Made by a program: the position numbers and the translations under genes. The notes beneath the pieces were generated by a model. The model saw nothing but the letters and a program-made list of their open reading frames with translations. It was not told where the DNA came from and did not search any database. From CAVOHU01 sp963843385 (GTDB taxonomy: Bacteria; Acidobacteriota; Vicinamibacteria; Vicinamibacterales; JAKQTR01), in the NCBI GenBank assembly GCA_963843385.1, contig CAWJJY010000007.1, forward strand, positions 310,001-374,000: 64,000 nt of DNA. Direction: 5' to 3'. Positions 35,987-45,260 of this stretch are shown here, one piece after another. Every line of letters starts with the position of its first letter. Within the stretch, counting starts at the first letter, position 1.

Positions 35987-37375
35987 CTATGCGGCGCGCG
36001 AGTCCAGGCAGGTGAGGGGATTGAAATCGACCTCAGCCGGGTCCACCACGCAGACGATCGTCTTCGCCGACAGGACGGGATCGTCCTCGTTCCACAACGC
36101 CAGGTCGTAGCCGGTCGCCAGGTGCTGGCCCTCGGCGTTGGTGACGACCCGCACGGCCGGCCGGCGCGGGTCCGCCGCGTGTGTCTGGATGACGACGGCC
36201 AGCTCGCCCGAGTCGAGCCGGACGATCGTGCCGGGCGGGTACACCCCCATCAGCTGGCAGAATCGCCGGACCAGGTGCTGATCGAACTGCTGGCCGTCGC
36301 TCTTCTCCAGCACGGCCAGAATTCGATCGGTCGGGTAGGCGGTCTGGTATGCCCGCTTCGATCGCATCGCATCATAGGTGTCCGCGATCGAGCACAGCTG
36401 CGTTGCGAGATTGAGGATCGGCCTCTTGATGTCGGGGTAGCCCGTACCGTCGATCCGGACGTGGTGCTCGAGGGCGACCGCGGCCGCCAGTGGAGGGATC
36501 TCGGACCTCCGCCGGAGGATCTCGGCGCCGTCGACCGGGTGGCGGCGGATGATCGCGAACTCGCGGTCGGTGAGCTTGTCGGCCTTGGTCAGGATCTCCT
36601 TCGGGACGACGATCTTCCCGATGTCGTGCAGGAAGCCCGCCAGCCCGAAGTCACGCAGCAGCCGGCCCTCGATTCCCAGGCTCCGCGCCTGTGCCATCGT
36701 CAGGATGGCCACGTTGACCACGTGCGTGAAGGTGTAGTTGTCGTAGTACTTCAGCGCGGTGAGCGAGAGCAGCGCCGTGCGGTTCTGGGCGAGGGACTTC
36801 GCCAGGCCGTCGACCACGGCCTGGGCCTGCTTGTGGTCGGGTGTTCCGTTGAGGCGCGCCTCCTCCAGCATGACTTCGGCCTGCGCGACCGACTCGCGGT
36901 ATTGCTGCTGGACCGCAGCGCAGTCGACCACCACCGACTCGATGCGATGTTGCGTATGCAGCCGGCCCAGCCTGATGTGATCTCCCAGCGCGAGGTTCGC
37001 CGCCTCGGCCGACGCTTTCTCGCCACCGGCCTGCAGTCTGGCGAGCGTCTCGACCAGCGCCCGGACTTCCTCCGCGATCGCCCCACGTTCGATGGTAATC
37101 CGCTCGACGCCGGCCGCCCGCAGCCGCTGGACGATTTCGCTGATCCCGGCGGCGATTGGCACCGGCGCGCGGCCCACCACGAGTTCGTTTCCCACCAGTC
37201 CGATGATGAGCGCCGGCTCGTAGGCGTGGCTGCGGTCCAAGGCCTCCCGAAGGCGCTCGACGCTGCGAACGACCAGAGGGTGCTCGGGGGAGTAGAACTG
37301 GCTCGCCCTCATCGTTGCGAAGAGCTGCTTGACGACCTCCTCGTTGATCTGGGCCCGGCGCGCGTCATCGTTCAT
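35987..37375 (-). CDS. HD-GYP domain protein, putative cyclic-di-GMP phosphodiesterase (variant motif)
   Basis: A 462-aa protein. The N-terminal ~190 residues are an uncharacterised helical/beta region (EEVVKQLFATMRASQFYSPEHPLVVRSVERL). The HD-GYP domain has LAGFLHDIGKIVVPKEIL (HD near residue 247), REFAIIRRHPVDGAEIL, ALEHHVRIDGTGYPDI, and CSIADTYDAMRSKRAY. The canonical HHExxDGxGYP reads HHVRIDGTGYP, so the glutamate metal ligand is valine. Binuclear or trinuclear metal binding may be altered. It overlaps the upstream HEAT-repeat gene by 11 bases and is translationally coupled to it. Confidence 0.9.
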   Translation of the reverse strand: MNDDARRAQINEEVVKQLFATMRASQFYSPEHPLVVRSVERLREALDRSHAYEPALIIGLVGNELVVGRAPVPIAAGISEIVQRLRAAGVERITIERGAIAEEVRALVETLARLQAGGEKASAEAANLALGDHIRLGRLHTQHRIESVVVDCAAVQQQYRESVAQAEVMLEEARLNGTPDHKQAQAVVDGLAKSLAQNRTALLSLTALKYYDNYTFTHVVNVAILTMAQARSLGIEGRLLRDFGLAGFLHDIGKIVVPKEILTKADKLTDREFAIIRRHPVDGAEILRRRSEIPPLAAAVALEHHVRIDGTGYPDIKRPILNLATQLCSIADTYDAMRSKRAYQTAYPTDRILAVLEKSDGQQFDQHLVRRFCQLMGVYPPGTIVRLDSGELAVVIQTHAADPRRPAVRVVTNAEGQHLATGYDLALWNEDDPVLSAKTIVCVVDPAEVDFNPLTCLDSRAA

Positions 37376-39629
37376 CTGCGTGGCTCGCCTTTCCGAGTTT
37401 CTCGAGCGCGGCCTGCGCCGCGCGGCGCACGCCGCCGGGGCCGCTCTCAATGGCCTCTTCCAGCACCCGGACCGCCGGAACCGTTCCGACCCTGGCCAGT
37501 CCCTCGGCCGCGGCGGCGCGAATCGCCGCGGTGCGGAATGGCGCCCACCATTCGCCCCGCTTCAGCGCGCGGGTCAAGGGCGCCACCGCGTCGTCGCCCC
37601 CGACGGCCGCCAGCCGCTGAATCGTTCTCTCGTAGATCGGCCGCATCGCGCCGCGCGGTTCGAGGTTCGCCAGGAGATACTCGAACAGCGCCCACACGCT
37701 CTCGTCGTGCAGGGCCCAGAGGGCCCCGGTAATCACCCTGCGCGTCTGGCCGCTTCCCCGAAGCAACGCGTGCGTCAGAATGGCAAACGCCGCGTTCGAC
37801 CCGAGCAGGGCGATCGCGCGCGTCGCGTCGCTTTGCACGTCAGGTTCCTTGTCATCCAGCAGGAGTTCGAGATCGGGCAGGGCCTCATGTCCGCCGAATT
37901 CGCGGAGCAGTTGAACGGCCGTGCGGCGAACGGCGGGATTGGGCGACTGCCTCAGCCGCTCCACGGCCTGCCGGCCGTCGGCGCCGAACCCCAGCAGCAG
38001 CGTGACGAGCCGCTCCCGCGCCCGCTGGCGCTCCTCGGTCGACAGCACCTCAGCGAGCGGCCTGATCGCGCGCGTGCCGAGAGTCTGACAGAACCGTCGC
38101 ACCTCGGCCGCCGTCTTCTCGTCGGCTTCGGCGAGATGCTGAACCACGTGGCGGATGATCGGGCCCTCGATGAGCGGCCCAAGCGCGTCGTCGGCGCCCC
38201 GGTGCGGGTCATGTCCTCCCGAGGCGCCAGAGCGGCCGTTGAGGGCTTCGACGAGGCTGCCTGCAGCCTTGAAATGCCCGCGCAGCACCAGGTCGTCAAC
38301 CTTCGCCGCGGAGAGGGCCACGAACTCGTGTCTCCGCACCTTGTCGGCCTCGAGTTGCAGGAGATCTTCGAGCAGCTGCGCGTCGAGCGCCTGAACCCCG
38401 TCGTCGGAGACCGTGTCGAGCCAGGCCGCGACCCGATCGGGCGGGTCCGGGTTGAGGTGTTCGAGATCGACGGCCTCCGCCTGAAGATGCCCGAACTCGA
38501 CGCCGTACGACTCGTCGACCCACCCTTGGTCGGAATAGTTCAACAACAGGTCGCGGGTCCTGGTCCACAGATCGGAGAACGCCGGATCCTGACCGGCCGG
38601 TGCTTCCGAGAGCCGGTCGTGCGCCATCGTGAGGACCGGGTCGCGCTGATCCATCTCGGGTACCAGTGCCGAGAACGCCTGCGCGAGCCGGGCGCTCGCC
38701 CCTTCACCCTCGGCGATCGAGCGGGCCACGACCTGCGCTGCCGTGACCGGGCTCATGCGCCTGGCGAGGGTCGCGACGAATCGGCCGAGCTCCGGCAGTT
38801 CCTGATCCAGCCGCAGGCTGAACAGCGGCAGGAGTGTTTCGATCCGAAGGTGGCCGGCGGCCTCGGACATCGAGGATAGCGCGGTCTCGAGCCGGTCGGG
38901 GTGCGTGCGACCCACCAGCTCGGCGACCGATCGCATCAGGCCCGCCAACACCACCGGGATCCTGACGCCTCGCCCGGCGGCCAGGTGTTCGACGGCCGTC
39001 TCGAGGTCGTTGATGCGCGAGGGGCTGTCGAGGATCGCCAGCAGCAGGTCCAGCGTCGCACCGTCGACCTCGACCTCCTCTCCCTCGAGACAGTCGGCGA
39101 TGATGGAATCCCACGTGGCCCGGTCACCGCGCAGCCGCTCGAGAAGCACCAGGCTGTAGTCAATCTCCTTGACCTCGATGCCCGACCGGCCCTCCAGGGC
39201 CCAGAGCCGCGCCACCCCGCCACGTGATCGGACCTGGTCGGGCGTCGCCGCGATCAGGCCCAGGAAGCGCCGCCACGACTCGGGGCTGGTCGAATCGTGC
39301 ACCGTCAGCTGGCCGATGATATGCGTGTGCATCAGCGCCGCGAGCTCGCTGACGGCGGCGTCGTCCCTCGACAGTTTCCCGTCTTCGAGCGTGAGTGTGT
39401 CGGGCAGGACGCCCAGTCGGAGCGGCCCGCTGGAGGCTGCGGCGTGCGAAGCCCTGGCGACCGATTCGAGCGCGGCCGCCACGGAAGGATGGTCAGGCGG
39501 GTACAGGCCCACGAACCGCGCGGCGGTCTTGCATGCGCGAGCGAAGGCGATGATCTGGGGCTCCAGGGCGCGCGAGGGCGCTGGATGGAGCGCCGAGTTG
39601 ACGCCGCCTGAGTCTCGTTGATCGGGCAT
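37365..39629 (-). CDS. HEAT-repeat protein
   Basis: About 754 aa from ATG 39629 (an ATG at 39696 is an alternative). The N-terminal ~250 residues resemble the N-terminus of the adjacent HD-GYP protein (PQIIAFARACKTAARFVGLYPPDHPSVAAALESV). The remainder is all-helical, with clear HEAT/PBS-lyase-like repeats near the C-terminus (LRQSPNPAVRRTAVQLLREFGGHEALPDLELLLDDKEPDVQSDATRAIALLG; RTAAIRAAAAEGLARVGTVPAV). Such repeats are protein scaffolds. The coupled HD-GYP gene suggests a c-di-GMP-related signalling partner. The frame stays open far upstream only because it is antisense to deoA-like DNA. Confidence 0.85.
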   Translation of the reverse strand: MPDQRDSGGVNSALHPAPSRALEPQIIAFARACKTAARFVGLYPPDHPSVAAALESVARASHAAASSGPLRLGVLPDTLTLEDGKLSRDDAAVSELAALMHTHIIGQLTVHDSTSPESWRRFLGLIAATPDQVRSRGGVARLWALEGRSGIEVKEIDYSLVLLERLRGDRATWDSIIADCLEGEEVEVDGATLDLLLAILDSPSRINDLETAVEHLAAGRGVRIPVVLAGLMRSVAELVGRTHPDRLETALSSMSEAAGHLRIETLLPLFSLRLDQELPELGRFVATLARRMSPVTAAQVVARSIAEGEGASARLAQAFSALVPEMDQRDPVLTMAHDRLSEAPAGQDPAFSDLWTRTRDLLLNYSDQGWVDESYGVEFGHLQAEAVDLEHLNPDPPDRVAAWLDTVSDDGVQALDAQLLEDLLQLEADKVRRHEFVALSAAKVDDLVLRGHFKAAGSLVEALNGRSGASGGHDPHRGADDALGPLIEGPIIRHVVQHLAEADEKTAAEVRRFCQTLGTRAIRPLAEVLSTEERQRARERLVTLLLGFGADGRQAVERLRQSPNPAVRRTAVQLLREFGGHEALPDLELLLDDKEPDVQSDATRAIALLGSNAAFAILTHALLRGSGQTRRVITGALWALHDESVWALFEYLLANLEPRGAMRPIYERTIQRLAAVGGDDAVAPLTRALKRGEWWAPFRTAAIRAAAAEGLARVGTVPAVRVLEEAIESGPGGVRRAAQAALEKLGKASHADER

Positions 39630-39842
39630 GTGTCGGCAGCCACCCGATGGCGCAGGACCCCCTGCATGCATATCGGCCGGACGCGCATTGCTCATCAGTC
39701 CGGACGCGACTGACTCCCTATTCTCCGCCCGATCGCGGTCTGGTGGGGAGTCCCCCCGCGGCGCGTGGTCGCGGGCGGCCTCCGCCTCGCCTCCCGGGGT
39801 TGAAGCGCCGCGTCGAAGGCCCCGGGCGACGCCCCGGCGGGG

Positions 39843-39848
39843 TATACT
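39843..39848 (+). promoter_or_regulatory. TATACT -10-like element close to the phosphorylase start
   Basis: TATACT ends 9 bases before ATG 39858. A transcript from it would be leaderless or nearly so. No good -35 is seen. Confidence 0.35.
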
Positions 39849-39857
39849 TTCACACTC

Positions 39858-41162
39858 ATGCGTGCAGTCGACCTGATTCGAATCAAGCGCGACGGCGGGC
39901 TCCTTTCCCGGGAGGACGTGGAGAATTTCATCTCGGGCGTCACCGACGGCAGCTGGCCGGACTATCAGATCTCCGCCCTGTTGATGGCGATCGTGTTGCG
40001 CGGGATGAACGACGAAGAGACTGCCTGGCTGACCGAGGCCATGGCGCGCTCCGGAACTCGATTGGATCTCTCGCGCATCCCCGGCCGCAAGATTGACAAG
40101 CACAGCACGGGCGGCGTGGGGGACAAGACCTCGCTCATCCTCGCACCGCTGGCGGCCGCCTGCGGCGTCATCGTGCCGATGATGTCCGGGCGGGGCCTGG
40201 GCCACACGGGCGGCACGCTCGACAAGCTGGAGGCGATCCCGGGCTTCCGCGTGGACTTCGCACCCGCCGAGGTCCTGGCGGCGCTCGAAGCCAATGGTCT
40301 CGTGATCGTCGGACAGACGCGCGACATCGCGCCGGCCGACCGGCGCCTCTACCGGCTGCGCGATGTGACGGCGACCGTCGAGAGCATCCCGCTCATCACC
40401 GCGTCCATCATGAGCAAGAAGCTGGCCGAGGGCATCGACGGGCTCGTCCTCGACGTGAAGGTCGGCCGCGGCGCGTTCATGAAGACCGAAGATGACGCCC
40501 GCAAGCTGGCGCTGGCCATGGTCTCGGCCGGCCGGATGGCCAAGGTCGACACCGAGGCGATGCTGACCAGGATGGACGCGCCTCTCGGACGCGCGGTCGG
40601 CAACGCCCTCGAGGTCATCGAGTCGGTCGAGACGCTGAAAGGGCAGGGCCCGGCCGATCTGACAGAGCTGTCGATCCTGTTCGCGACACGCCTGGTGTGG
40701 CTCTCCGGAGTGGCCTCGTCGGTTGAGGATGCCGACGCCCGGGTCCGCGAGGCGCTGGCGTCGGGCGCGGGTCTCGATCGATTTGCGCGGATGGTCGAGC
40801 GGCAGGGCGGGGACCCTCGGGCTGTCGACGATCCCTCGCGGCTCGAATTGGCGCCGGGGCGCGCCTACGTGAAGGCGCAGCGTTCCGGTTACCTGACCGG
40901 GCTCGACGCGCTGCTCATCGGGCGGGCTGCCGCGGCGCTCGGTGCCGGCCGCGCCACGGCGGAGGACCGCGTGGATGCCGGGGTCGGGCTCAAGGTGGTC
41001 GTGCCGCTCGGCGTGCTGGTGCGGGGAGGCGACCCGATCGTCGAGATCTTCCATCGCGACAGCAAGGGCCTGGCGGACGCGATGAGCCTGGCAGGCCAGG
41101 CGGTCGAATTGGGCGGCGCGCCGCCGGCCCCGTTGCCGCTGGTCGTCGGCTCGGTGAATTGA
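39858..41162 (+). CDS. deoA: pyrimidine-nucleoside (thymidine) phosphorylase
   Basis: A 434-aa enzyme of the thymidine/pyrimidine-nucleoside phosphorylase family: nucleoside plus phosphate gives base plus (deoxy)ribose-1-phosphate. It shows MRAVDLIRIKRDGGLLSRED, then the family signature SGRGLGHTGGTLDKLEAIPGF, the phosphate-binding KHSTGGVGDKTSL, SKKLAEGIDGLVLDVKVGRGAFMK, and a C-terminal GVGLKVVVPLGVLVRGGDPI. The length is typical. It heads a salvage cluster with a nucleoside transporter, purine-nucleoside phosphorylase and cytidine deaminase. Whether it prefers thymidine or also uridine (Pdp) cannot be read from sequence. Confidence 0.93.
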   Translation: MRAVDLIRIKRDGGLLSREDVENFISGVTDGSWPDYQISALLMAIVLRGMNDEETAWLTEAMARSGTRLDLSRIPGRKIDKHSTGGVGDKTSLILAPLAAACGVIVPMMSGRGLGHTGGTLDKLEAIPGFRVDFAPAEVLAALEANGLVIVGQTRDIAPADRRLYRLRDVTATVESIPLITASIMSKKLAEGIDGLVLDVKVGRGAFMKTEDDARKLALAMVSAGRMAKVDTEAMLTRMDAPLGRAVGNALEVIESVETLKGQGPADLTELSILFATRLVWLSGVASSVEDADARVREALASGAGLDRFARMVERQGGDPRAVDDPSRLELAPGRAYVKAQRSGYLTGLDALLIGRAAAALGAGRATAEDRVDAGVGLKVVVPLGVLVRGGDPIVEIFHRDSKGLADAMSLAGQAVELGGAPPAPLPLVVGSVN

Positions 41163-41191
41163 CCGGGGCCATTCGACACGAAGGAGCCGGC

Positions 41192-42601
41192 ATGAGCATG
41201 ACATCAGACCCCGTCCCGCCAGCCAATCAGTCGAGACAGCGCCAGGCTGGCACGGATCGGTGGATCATCGGCGGTGCCGCCGTCCTGGCGCTGGCCGCCA
41301 TCGCGGCAGCCGCCATGGGTGTGACCAAGGCGCAGCCGCTGGCGGGCGCGATCGTGATTCTCGCCATCCCGTACGCGTTGTCGACAAATCGCCGTGCGAT
41401 CGATCTCAAGACGGTGGCGTGGGGACTCGGCCTTCAGTTCCTGTTCGCCCTGCTCGTGCTGAAGAACCCGGTCGGGCAGCAGGTGTTCAAGACGCTCGGC
41501 GACGGCATCACGCGTCTGCTCGCGTTCGCCAACGTCGGCGCCTCGTTCGTCTTCGGGCCGCTCGGCGACAAGGCGGCGTGGCCGATGATCATGACCAAGG
41601 TGCTCGGCGAGGAGGGCGTGCGCTACAGCGTAATCTTCGCCTTCCAGGTCCTGCCGACCATCATCTTCATCGCCGCGCTGTTCGCCATCCTGTATTACTT
41701 CGGGGTGATGCAGCTGGTGGTGCGGTTCTTCGCGTGGATGATGCGCAAGGTGATGAAGGCGAGCGGCGCGGAATCGCTCAACGTCGCCGCCAGCATCTTC
41801 ATGGGACAGACAGAGGCGCCGCTGACGATCCGGCCGTATCTGCCGGAGATGACGCAGTCCGAGTTGATGACGGTCATGACCTCCGGGATGGCCCACATCT
41901 CGGGCGGCATCATGGCGGCCTACATCCTGTTCGGCATCGAGGCGAGGCACCTGCTGACGGCGGTCATCATGACGGCGCCGGGCACGATCATGATGGCCAA
42001 GATGTTCGTGCCTGAAACCGACATGCCCAAGACGATGGGCACCGTGCGGCTGGAAGTGGAACGGACCGACGTCAACGTGATCGACGCGGCCGGGCGCGGC
42101 ACGGGCGAGGGCCTGCACCTCGCCCTGAATGTCGGCGCGATGCTCATCTCGTTCCTCGCGCTGGTGGCCATGCTCAATGCCGGGCTTGGCGTGATCGGCG
42201 ATGCCAGCGCGCGGTACCTCGGGCTGACCGCGATCGGGCAGCTGAGCCTGCAGCAGATCTTCGGGTGGGTGTTCGCGCCGGTCGCGTGGGTGATGGGGGT
42301 GCCGTGGCAGGACGCGCCGGTGATCGGCAACCTGCTCGGCACGCGGATGGTGCTCAACGAGTTCGTCGCGTATTCGCAGCTGGGGCCGCTCAAGGAGGCG
42401 CTGGACCCGCGGTCCTTCACCATCGCCACCTTCGCGCTGTGCGGCTTCGCGAACTTCAGCTCCATCGGGATCCAGATCGGCGGCATCGGATCGCTTGCCC
42501 CGGGCCGGCGCCACGATCTCGCCCGCCTCGGGCTGCGCGCCATGCTGGCGGGGACGCTGGCCAACTTCATGACCGCGACCATCGCGGGGTTCCTCCTGTG
42601 A
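41192..42601 (+). CDS. concentrative nucleoside transporter (CNT/NupC family)
   Basis: A 469-aa inner-membrane Na+ or H+/nucleoside symporter. It starts at ATG 41192 behind AAGGAG. Three N-terminal helices precede the CNT core: FVFGPLGDKAAW, FAFQVLPTIIFIAALFAIL, VAASIFMGQTEAPLTIRPYL (the GQTEAP motif), MTVMTSGMAHISGGIMAAYI, NEFVAYSQL and ALCGFANFSSIGIQIGGIG. It is 29 bases after the phosphorylase gene. Its stop overlaps the GTG start of the next gene by 4 bases, so import and phosphorolysis are coupled. Confidence 0.94.
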   Translation: MSMTSDPVPPANQSRQRQAGTDRWIIGGAAVLALAAIAAAAMGVTKAQPLAGAIVILAIPYALSTNRRAIDLKTVAWGLGLQFLFALLVLKNPVGQQVFKTLGDGITRLLAFANVGASFVFGPLGDKAAWPMIMTKVLGEEGVRYSVIFAFQVLPTIIFIAALFAILYYFGVMQLVVRFFAWMMRKVMKASGAESLNVAASIFMGQTEAPLTIRPYLPEMTQSELMTVMTSGMAHISGGIMAAYILFGIEARHLLTAVIMTAPGTIMMAKMFVPETDMPKTMGTVRLEVERTDVNVIDAAGRGTGEGLHLALNVGAMLISFLALVAMLNAGLGVIGDASARYLGLTAIGQLSLQQIFGWVFAPVAWVMGVPWQDAPVIGNLLGTRMVLNEFVAYSQLGPLKEALDPRSFTIATFALCGFANFSSIGIQIGGIGSLAPGRRHDLARLGLRAMLAGTLANFMTATIAGFLL

Positions 42602-43419
42602 CGACCGACTACGAACGCGTGCAGCAGGCCGCCTCGTACGTGCGCGATCGACTGGGCTCGGTGCCCGATGTCGCGATCGTACTCGGGTCCGGCCTCGGCG
42701 ATTTCGCCGACCGGGTCGGCGACGCCGTGTCGCTGCCCTACGAGTCGATTCCGGGCTGGCCGCCGGCGACGGTGGTTGGCCACGCGGGCCGCCTCGTGTG
42801 CGGAACCGTACGCGGACACCAGGTCGCCGTGCTCTCTGGCCGCGCGCACTTCTACGAGGGCCACCCGATGAACGTGGTGGTCTTCGGCACGCGGGTCATG
42901 GCGGCGCTCGGCGTAAAGGTGCTGATCCTGACCAATGCCGCCGGCGGCGTGAACACGTCGTTCTCGCAGGGCGCGCTGATGGTCATCGACGACCACCTCA
43001 ACCTGATGGGCACCAACCCGCTCATCGGGCCCAACGACGAGCGCTTCGGCCCGCGGTTCCCCGACATGACCGGCGTCTATTCCAGGCGCCTTCGCGCCAT
43101 CACCGACCAGGTGGCGTTGGCGCTGGCGGCGCCCGTCGCGCATGGCGTGTACGCGGGGCTCCACGGCCCGAGCTACGAGACACCGGCCGAAATCCGCTAT
43201 CTGCGGATCATCGGCGCAGACGCGGTCGGGATGTCCACGGTGGCCGAAGCCATCGCAGCGCGCCACGCCGGCATGGAAGTCCTCGGCATCTCGTGCATCA
43301 CCAACATGGCGGCGGGCGTGCTGCCGCAGCCGCTCGACCACTCGGAGGTCATGGCCACGGGCCAGCGCGTGAAAGGCGCGTTCATCGCGTTGCTGGAAGG
43401 CATAGTGGAGAAGATCTGA
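42598..43419 (+). CDS. punA: purine-nucleoside phosphorylase
   Basis: A 273-aa trimeric-type purine nucleoside phosphorylase. Start is GTG 42598, overlapping the transporter stop (GTGA). Motifs are VAIVLGSGLGDFADRV, ATVVGHAGRLVCGTVRG, SGRAHFYEGH, LTNAAGGVN, GLHGPSYETPAEIRYLRIIGADAVGMSTVAEAI (purine and phosphate site) and SCITNMAAGV. It releases guanine or hypoxanthine from ribo- and deoxyribonucleosides. The cluster position agrees with nucleoside salvage. Confidence 0.94.
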   Translation: MTTDYERVQQAASYVRDRLGSVPDVAIVLGSGLGDFADRVGDAVSLPYESIPGWPPATVVGHAGRLVCGTVRGHQVAVLSGRAHFYEGHPMNVVVFGTRVMAALGVKVLILTNAAGGVNTSFSQGALMVIDDHLNLMGTNPLIGPNDERFGPRFPDMTGVYSRRLRAITDQVALALAAPVAHGVYAGLHGPSYETPAEIRYLRIIGADAVGMSTVAEAIAARHAGMEVLGISCITNMAAGVLPQPLDHSEVMATGQRVKGAFIALLEGIVEKI

Positions 43420-43444
43420 GTCGCGGCCGACGACCGTGCGCAGA

Positions 43445-43675
43445 CGCGGAGACTGGTCCGTCGTTCCGCAGTCCCGCTCGCGCTCGCCGCCCCTCGACCT
43501 CGCTCGGGGCGCCCTGAGCAACGTCGAAGGGCGGCAAAACGCACCTCCAGGGTTCTGTCGGCGGCAGCGGCGGGTCCCCAACCCACCGCGGATTTCGGCC
43601 CCTTCGGTGCGTTTTGCGGGTCGGCTCCGATCGGCTCGGCTCAAGGGACCGCTTCACGACTGACCAGTCTCCGCG
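43445..43675. repeat. 231-bp palindromic intergenic element
   Basis: Outer arms of 19 bases (cgcggagactggtc at 43445 and its complement ending at 43675) pair with one mismatch. Inner arms gcaaaacgcacc (43534) and ggtgcgttttgc (43607) pair perfectly. A nearly perfect palindrome gctcggggcgccctgagc lies at about 43502. It contains no gene and sits between punA and cdd. It could be a non-autonomous mobile element or a folded transcript. Confidence 0.6.
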
Positions 43676-43717
43676 CTCGCCGGGTGTCAGATCCGTGGGG
43701 CGAGGATCTTCGGCGTT

Positions 43718-43742
43718 GGCCGCCAGCCTCCAGCCGCCAGCC
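43718..43742. repeat. GCCAGCC-type intergenic repeat, short copy
   Basis: ggccgccagcctccagccgccag words in complementary orientation to the copies at 46305 and 62519, immediately upstream of the cdd ribosome site. Confidence 0.5.
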
Positions 43743-43756
43743 GTCAAGGAGCAGTG

Positions 43757-44149
43757 ATGAGCGATGATTCCCTGATCGAAGCCGCCCGCCAGGCCCGCGA
43801 GCTGGCCGTTGCGCCGTTTTCGAAATTCAAGGTCGGCGCCGCGCTCGAGGCCGAGGATGGCACCGTGACGACCGGCTGCAACATCGAGAATTCGACCTAC
43901 GGCCTGACGATCTGCGCCGAGCGGGTTGCCGTGTTCAAGGCGGTGTCGGAAGGTCTCCGGGTATTCCGCCGCATCGTCGTCGTGGCGGACACGCAGGCCC
44001 CGACTCCGCCGTGCGGACCCTGCCGCCAGATCCTCTGGGAGTTCGCCGGCGATATCGAGATCATTCTCGCCAACCTCGACCGCGAAACCGGGCGCTACCG
44101 CCTCAAGGACCTGCTGCCGCTGCCTTTCGACGCCCGCCTGCTCGGGTAG
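43757..44149 (+). CDS. cdd: cytidine deaminase
   Basis: A 130-aa zinc enzyme deaminating cytidine and deoxycytidine to uridine and deoxyuridine. The start ATG 43757 has AAGGAG 5 bases upstream. Motifs are FSKFKVGAALEAEDG, TGCNIENSTYGLTICAERVAVFKAV (CAE with the catalytic glutamate and first zinc Cys) and PCGPCRQILWEFA (two further zinc cysteines), which mark the homotetrameric form. It follows the phosphorylase/transporter genes and feeds uridine into the same salvage route. Confidence 0.95.
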   Translation: MSDDSLIEAARQARELAVAPFSKFKVGAALEAEDGTVTTGCNIENSTYGLTICAERVAVFKAVSEGLRVFRRIVVVADTQAPTPPCGPCRQILWEFAGDIEIILANLDRETGRYRLKDLLPLPFDARLLG

Positions 44150-44171
44150 TATCATCGGACCTGGACGAGAG

Positions 44172-45260
44172 ATGCACCCCACCATCGACTGGCAAGACGA
44201 CGCCGTCGTCATGATCGATCAGCGGAAGCTGCCCGGCTCCGAAGTGTACGTGCGCTGCCGGACCTCCGCCGAAGTGGCGAAGGCCATCAAGAGCATGGTG
44301 ATCCGCGGCGCCCCTGCCATTGGCGTGGCCGCCGCGATGGGCATCGCCCTGGGGCTGCGGCGCAGCAAGGCCACCGGGACGAAGCAGCTGACGACCGAGT
44401 TCCAGAAGACCTGCGACCTGATGGCCGCGACGCGCCCGACCGCGGTCAACCTGTTCTGGGCGATCGAGCGGATGAAGCGGACCTTTGCGGTTGCCGCGCA
44501 GGACGGGCGGTCGGTCGACGAGATCAAGGCGAGTCTCGAAGCGGCCGCCCGCGATATCGACGCCGAGGATGTTCAGAGCTGCCGCACGATGGGTGCCCAC
44601 GGCGCGGCGCTCGTGCCCGATGGCGCGCGGGTGCTGACCCACTGCAACGCGGGCGCCCTGGCCACTGCCGGCTACGGTTCGGCGCTGGGCGTGATCCGCG
44701 CGGCCGTCGAACAGGGGAAGCACGTCTCGGTCGTCGCCGACGAGACACGCCCGTTTCTGCAGGGAGCCCGGCTCACCGCGTGGGAACTGGTTCGCGACGG
44801 GATCGACACCACCGTGATCACCGACAACATGGCCGGAGCGCTGATGCAGGCCGGGGCGCTGGACCTGGTCGTGGTCGGTGCCGATCGCATCGCTGCCAAC
44901 GGCGATGTCGCCAACAAGATCGGCACCTACAGCGTGGCCGTGCTCGCCCGGGAGCACAACCTCCCGTTCTACGTGGCCGCCCCGATCTCGACGATCGATC
45001 TGGCGACCCCGGACGGATCGCACATCCCGATCGAGGAACGCCAGGCGCGGGAGGTGACGCATATCGGCCCGATGCGAATCGCCGCCGACGGCGCACGGGT
45101 GCGAAACCCGGCGTTCGATGTCACGCCGCATCGTTTCGTCACCGCCATCATCACCGAGCGCGGCATCTGCCGCCCGCCGTTCGCCGACTCGCTGCGGCAG
45201 GCGGTCGAGTCGGACGGCCGCGCGCCCGCCGAACTTCAGCATGCTCATCCTGGGCGTTGA
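44172..45260 (+). CDS. mtnA: S-methyl-5-thioribose-1-phosphate isomerase
   Basis: A 362-aa methionine-salvage enzyme converting MTR-1-P to methylthioribulose-1-P. Motifs are MVIRGAPAIGVAAAMGIALG, RPTAVNLFWAIERM, HCNAGALATAGYGSALGVI (catalytic Cys), ADETRPFLQGARLTAWEL, ITDNMAGALM and VGADRIAANGDVANKIGTY (catalytic Asp). The start ATG 44172 is 22 bases after cdd. The 3' end overlaps tsaD by 20 bases. The substrate derives from methylthioadenosine, linking it to purine salvage. Confidence 0.94.
   Translation: MHPTIDWQDDAVVMIDQRKLPGSEVYVRCRTSAEVAKAIKSMVIRGAPAIGVAAAMGIALGLRRSKATGTKQLTTEFQKTCDLMAATRPTAVNLFWAIERMKRTFAVAAQDGRSVDEIKASLEAAARDIDAEDVQSCRTMGAHGAALVPDGARVLTHCNAGALATAGYGSALGVIRAAVEQGKHVSVVADETRPFLQGARLTAWELVRDGIDTTVITDNMAGALMQAGALDLVVVGADRIAANGDVANKIGTYSVAVLAREHNLPFYVAAPISTIDLATPDGSHIPIEERQAREVTHIGPMRIAADGARVRNPAFDVTPHRFVTAIITERGICRPPFADSLRQAVESDGRAPAELQHAHPGR

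Noticed and set aside
39630..41204. Extension of the HEAT-repeat reading frame to 41204
   Set aside because: The extension is antisense to the pyrimidine-nucleoside phosphorylase, which has all family motifs. The HEAT gene is started at 39629 instead.
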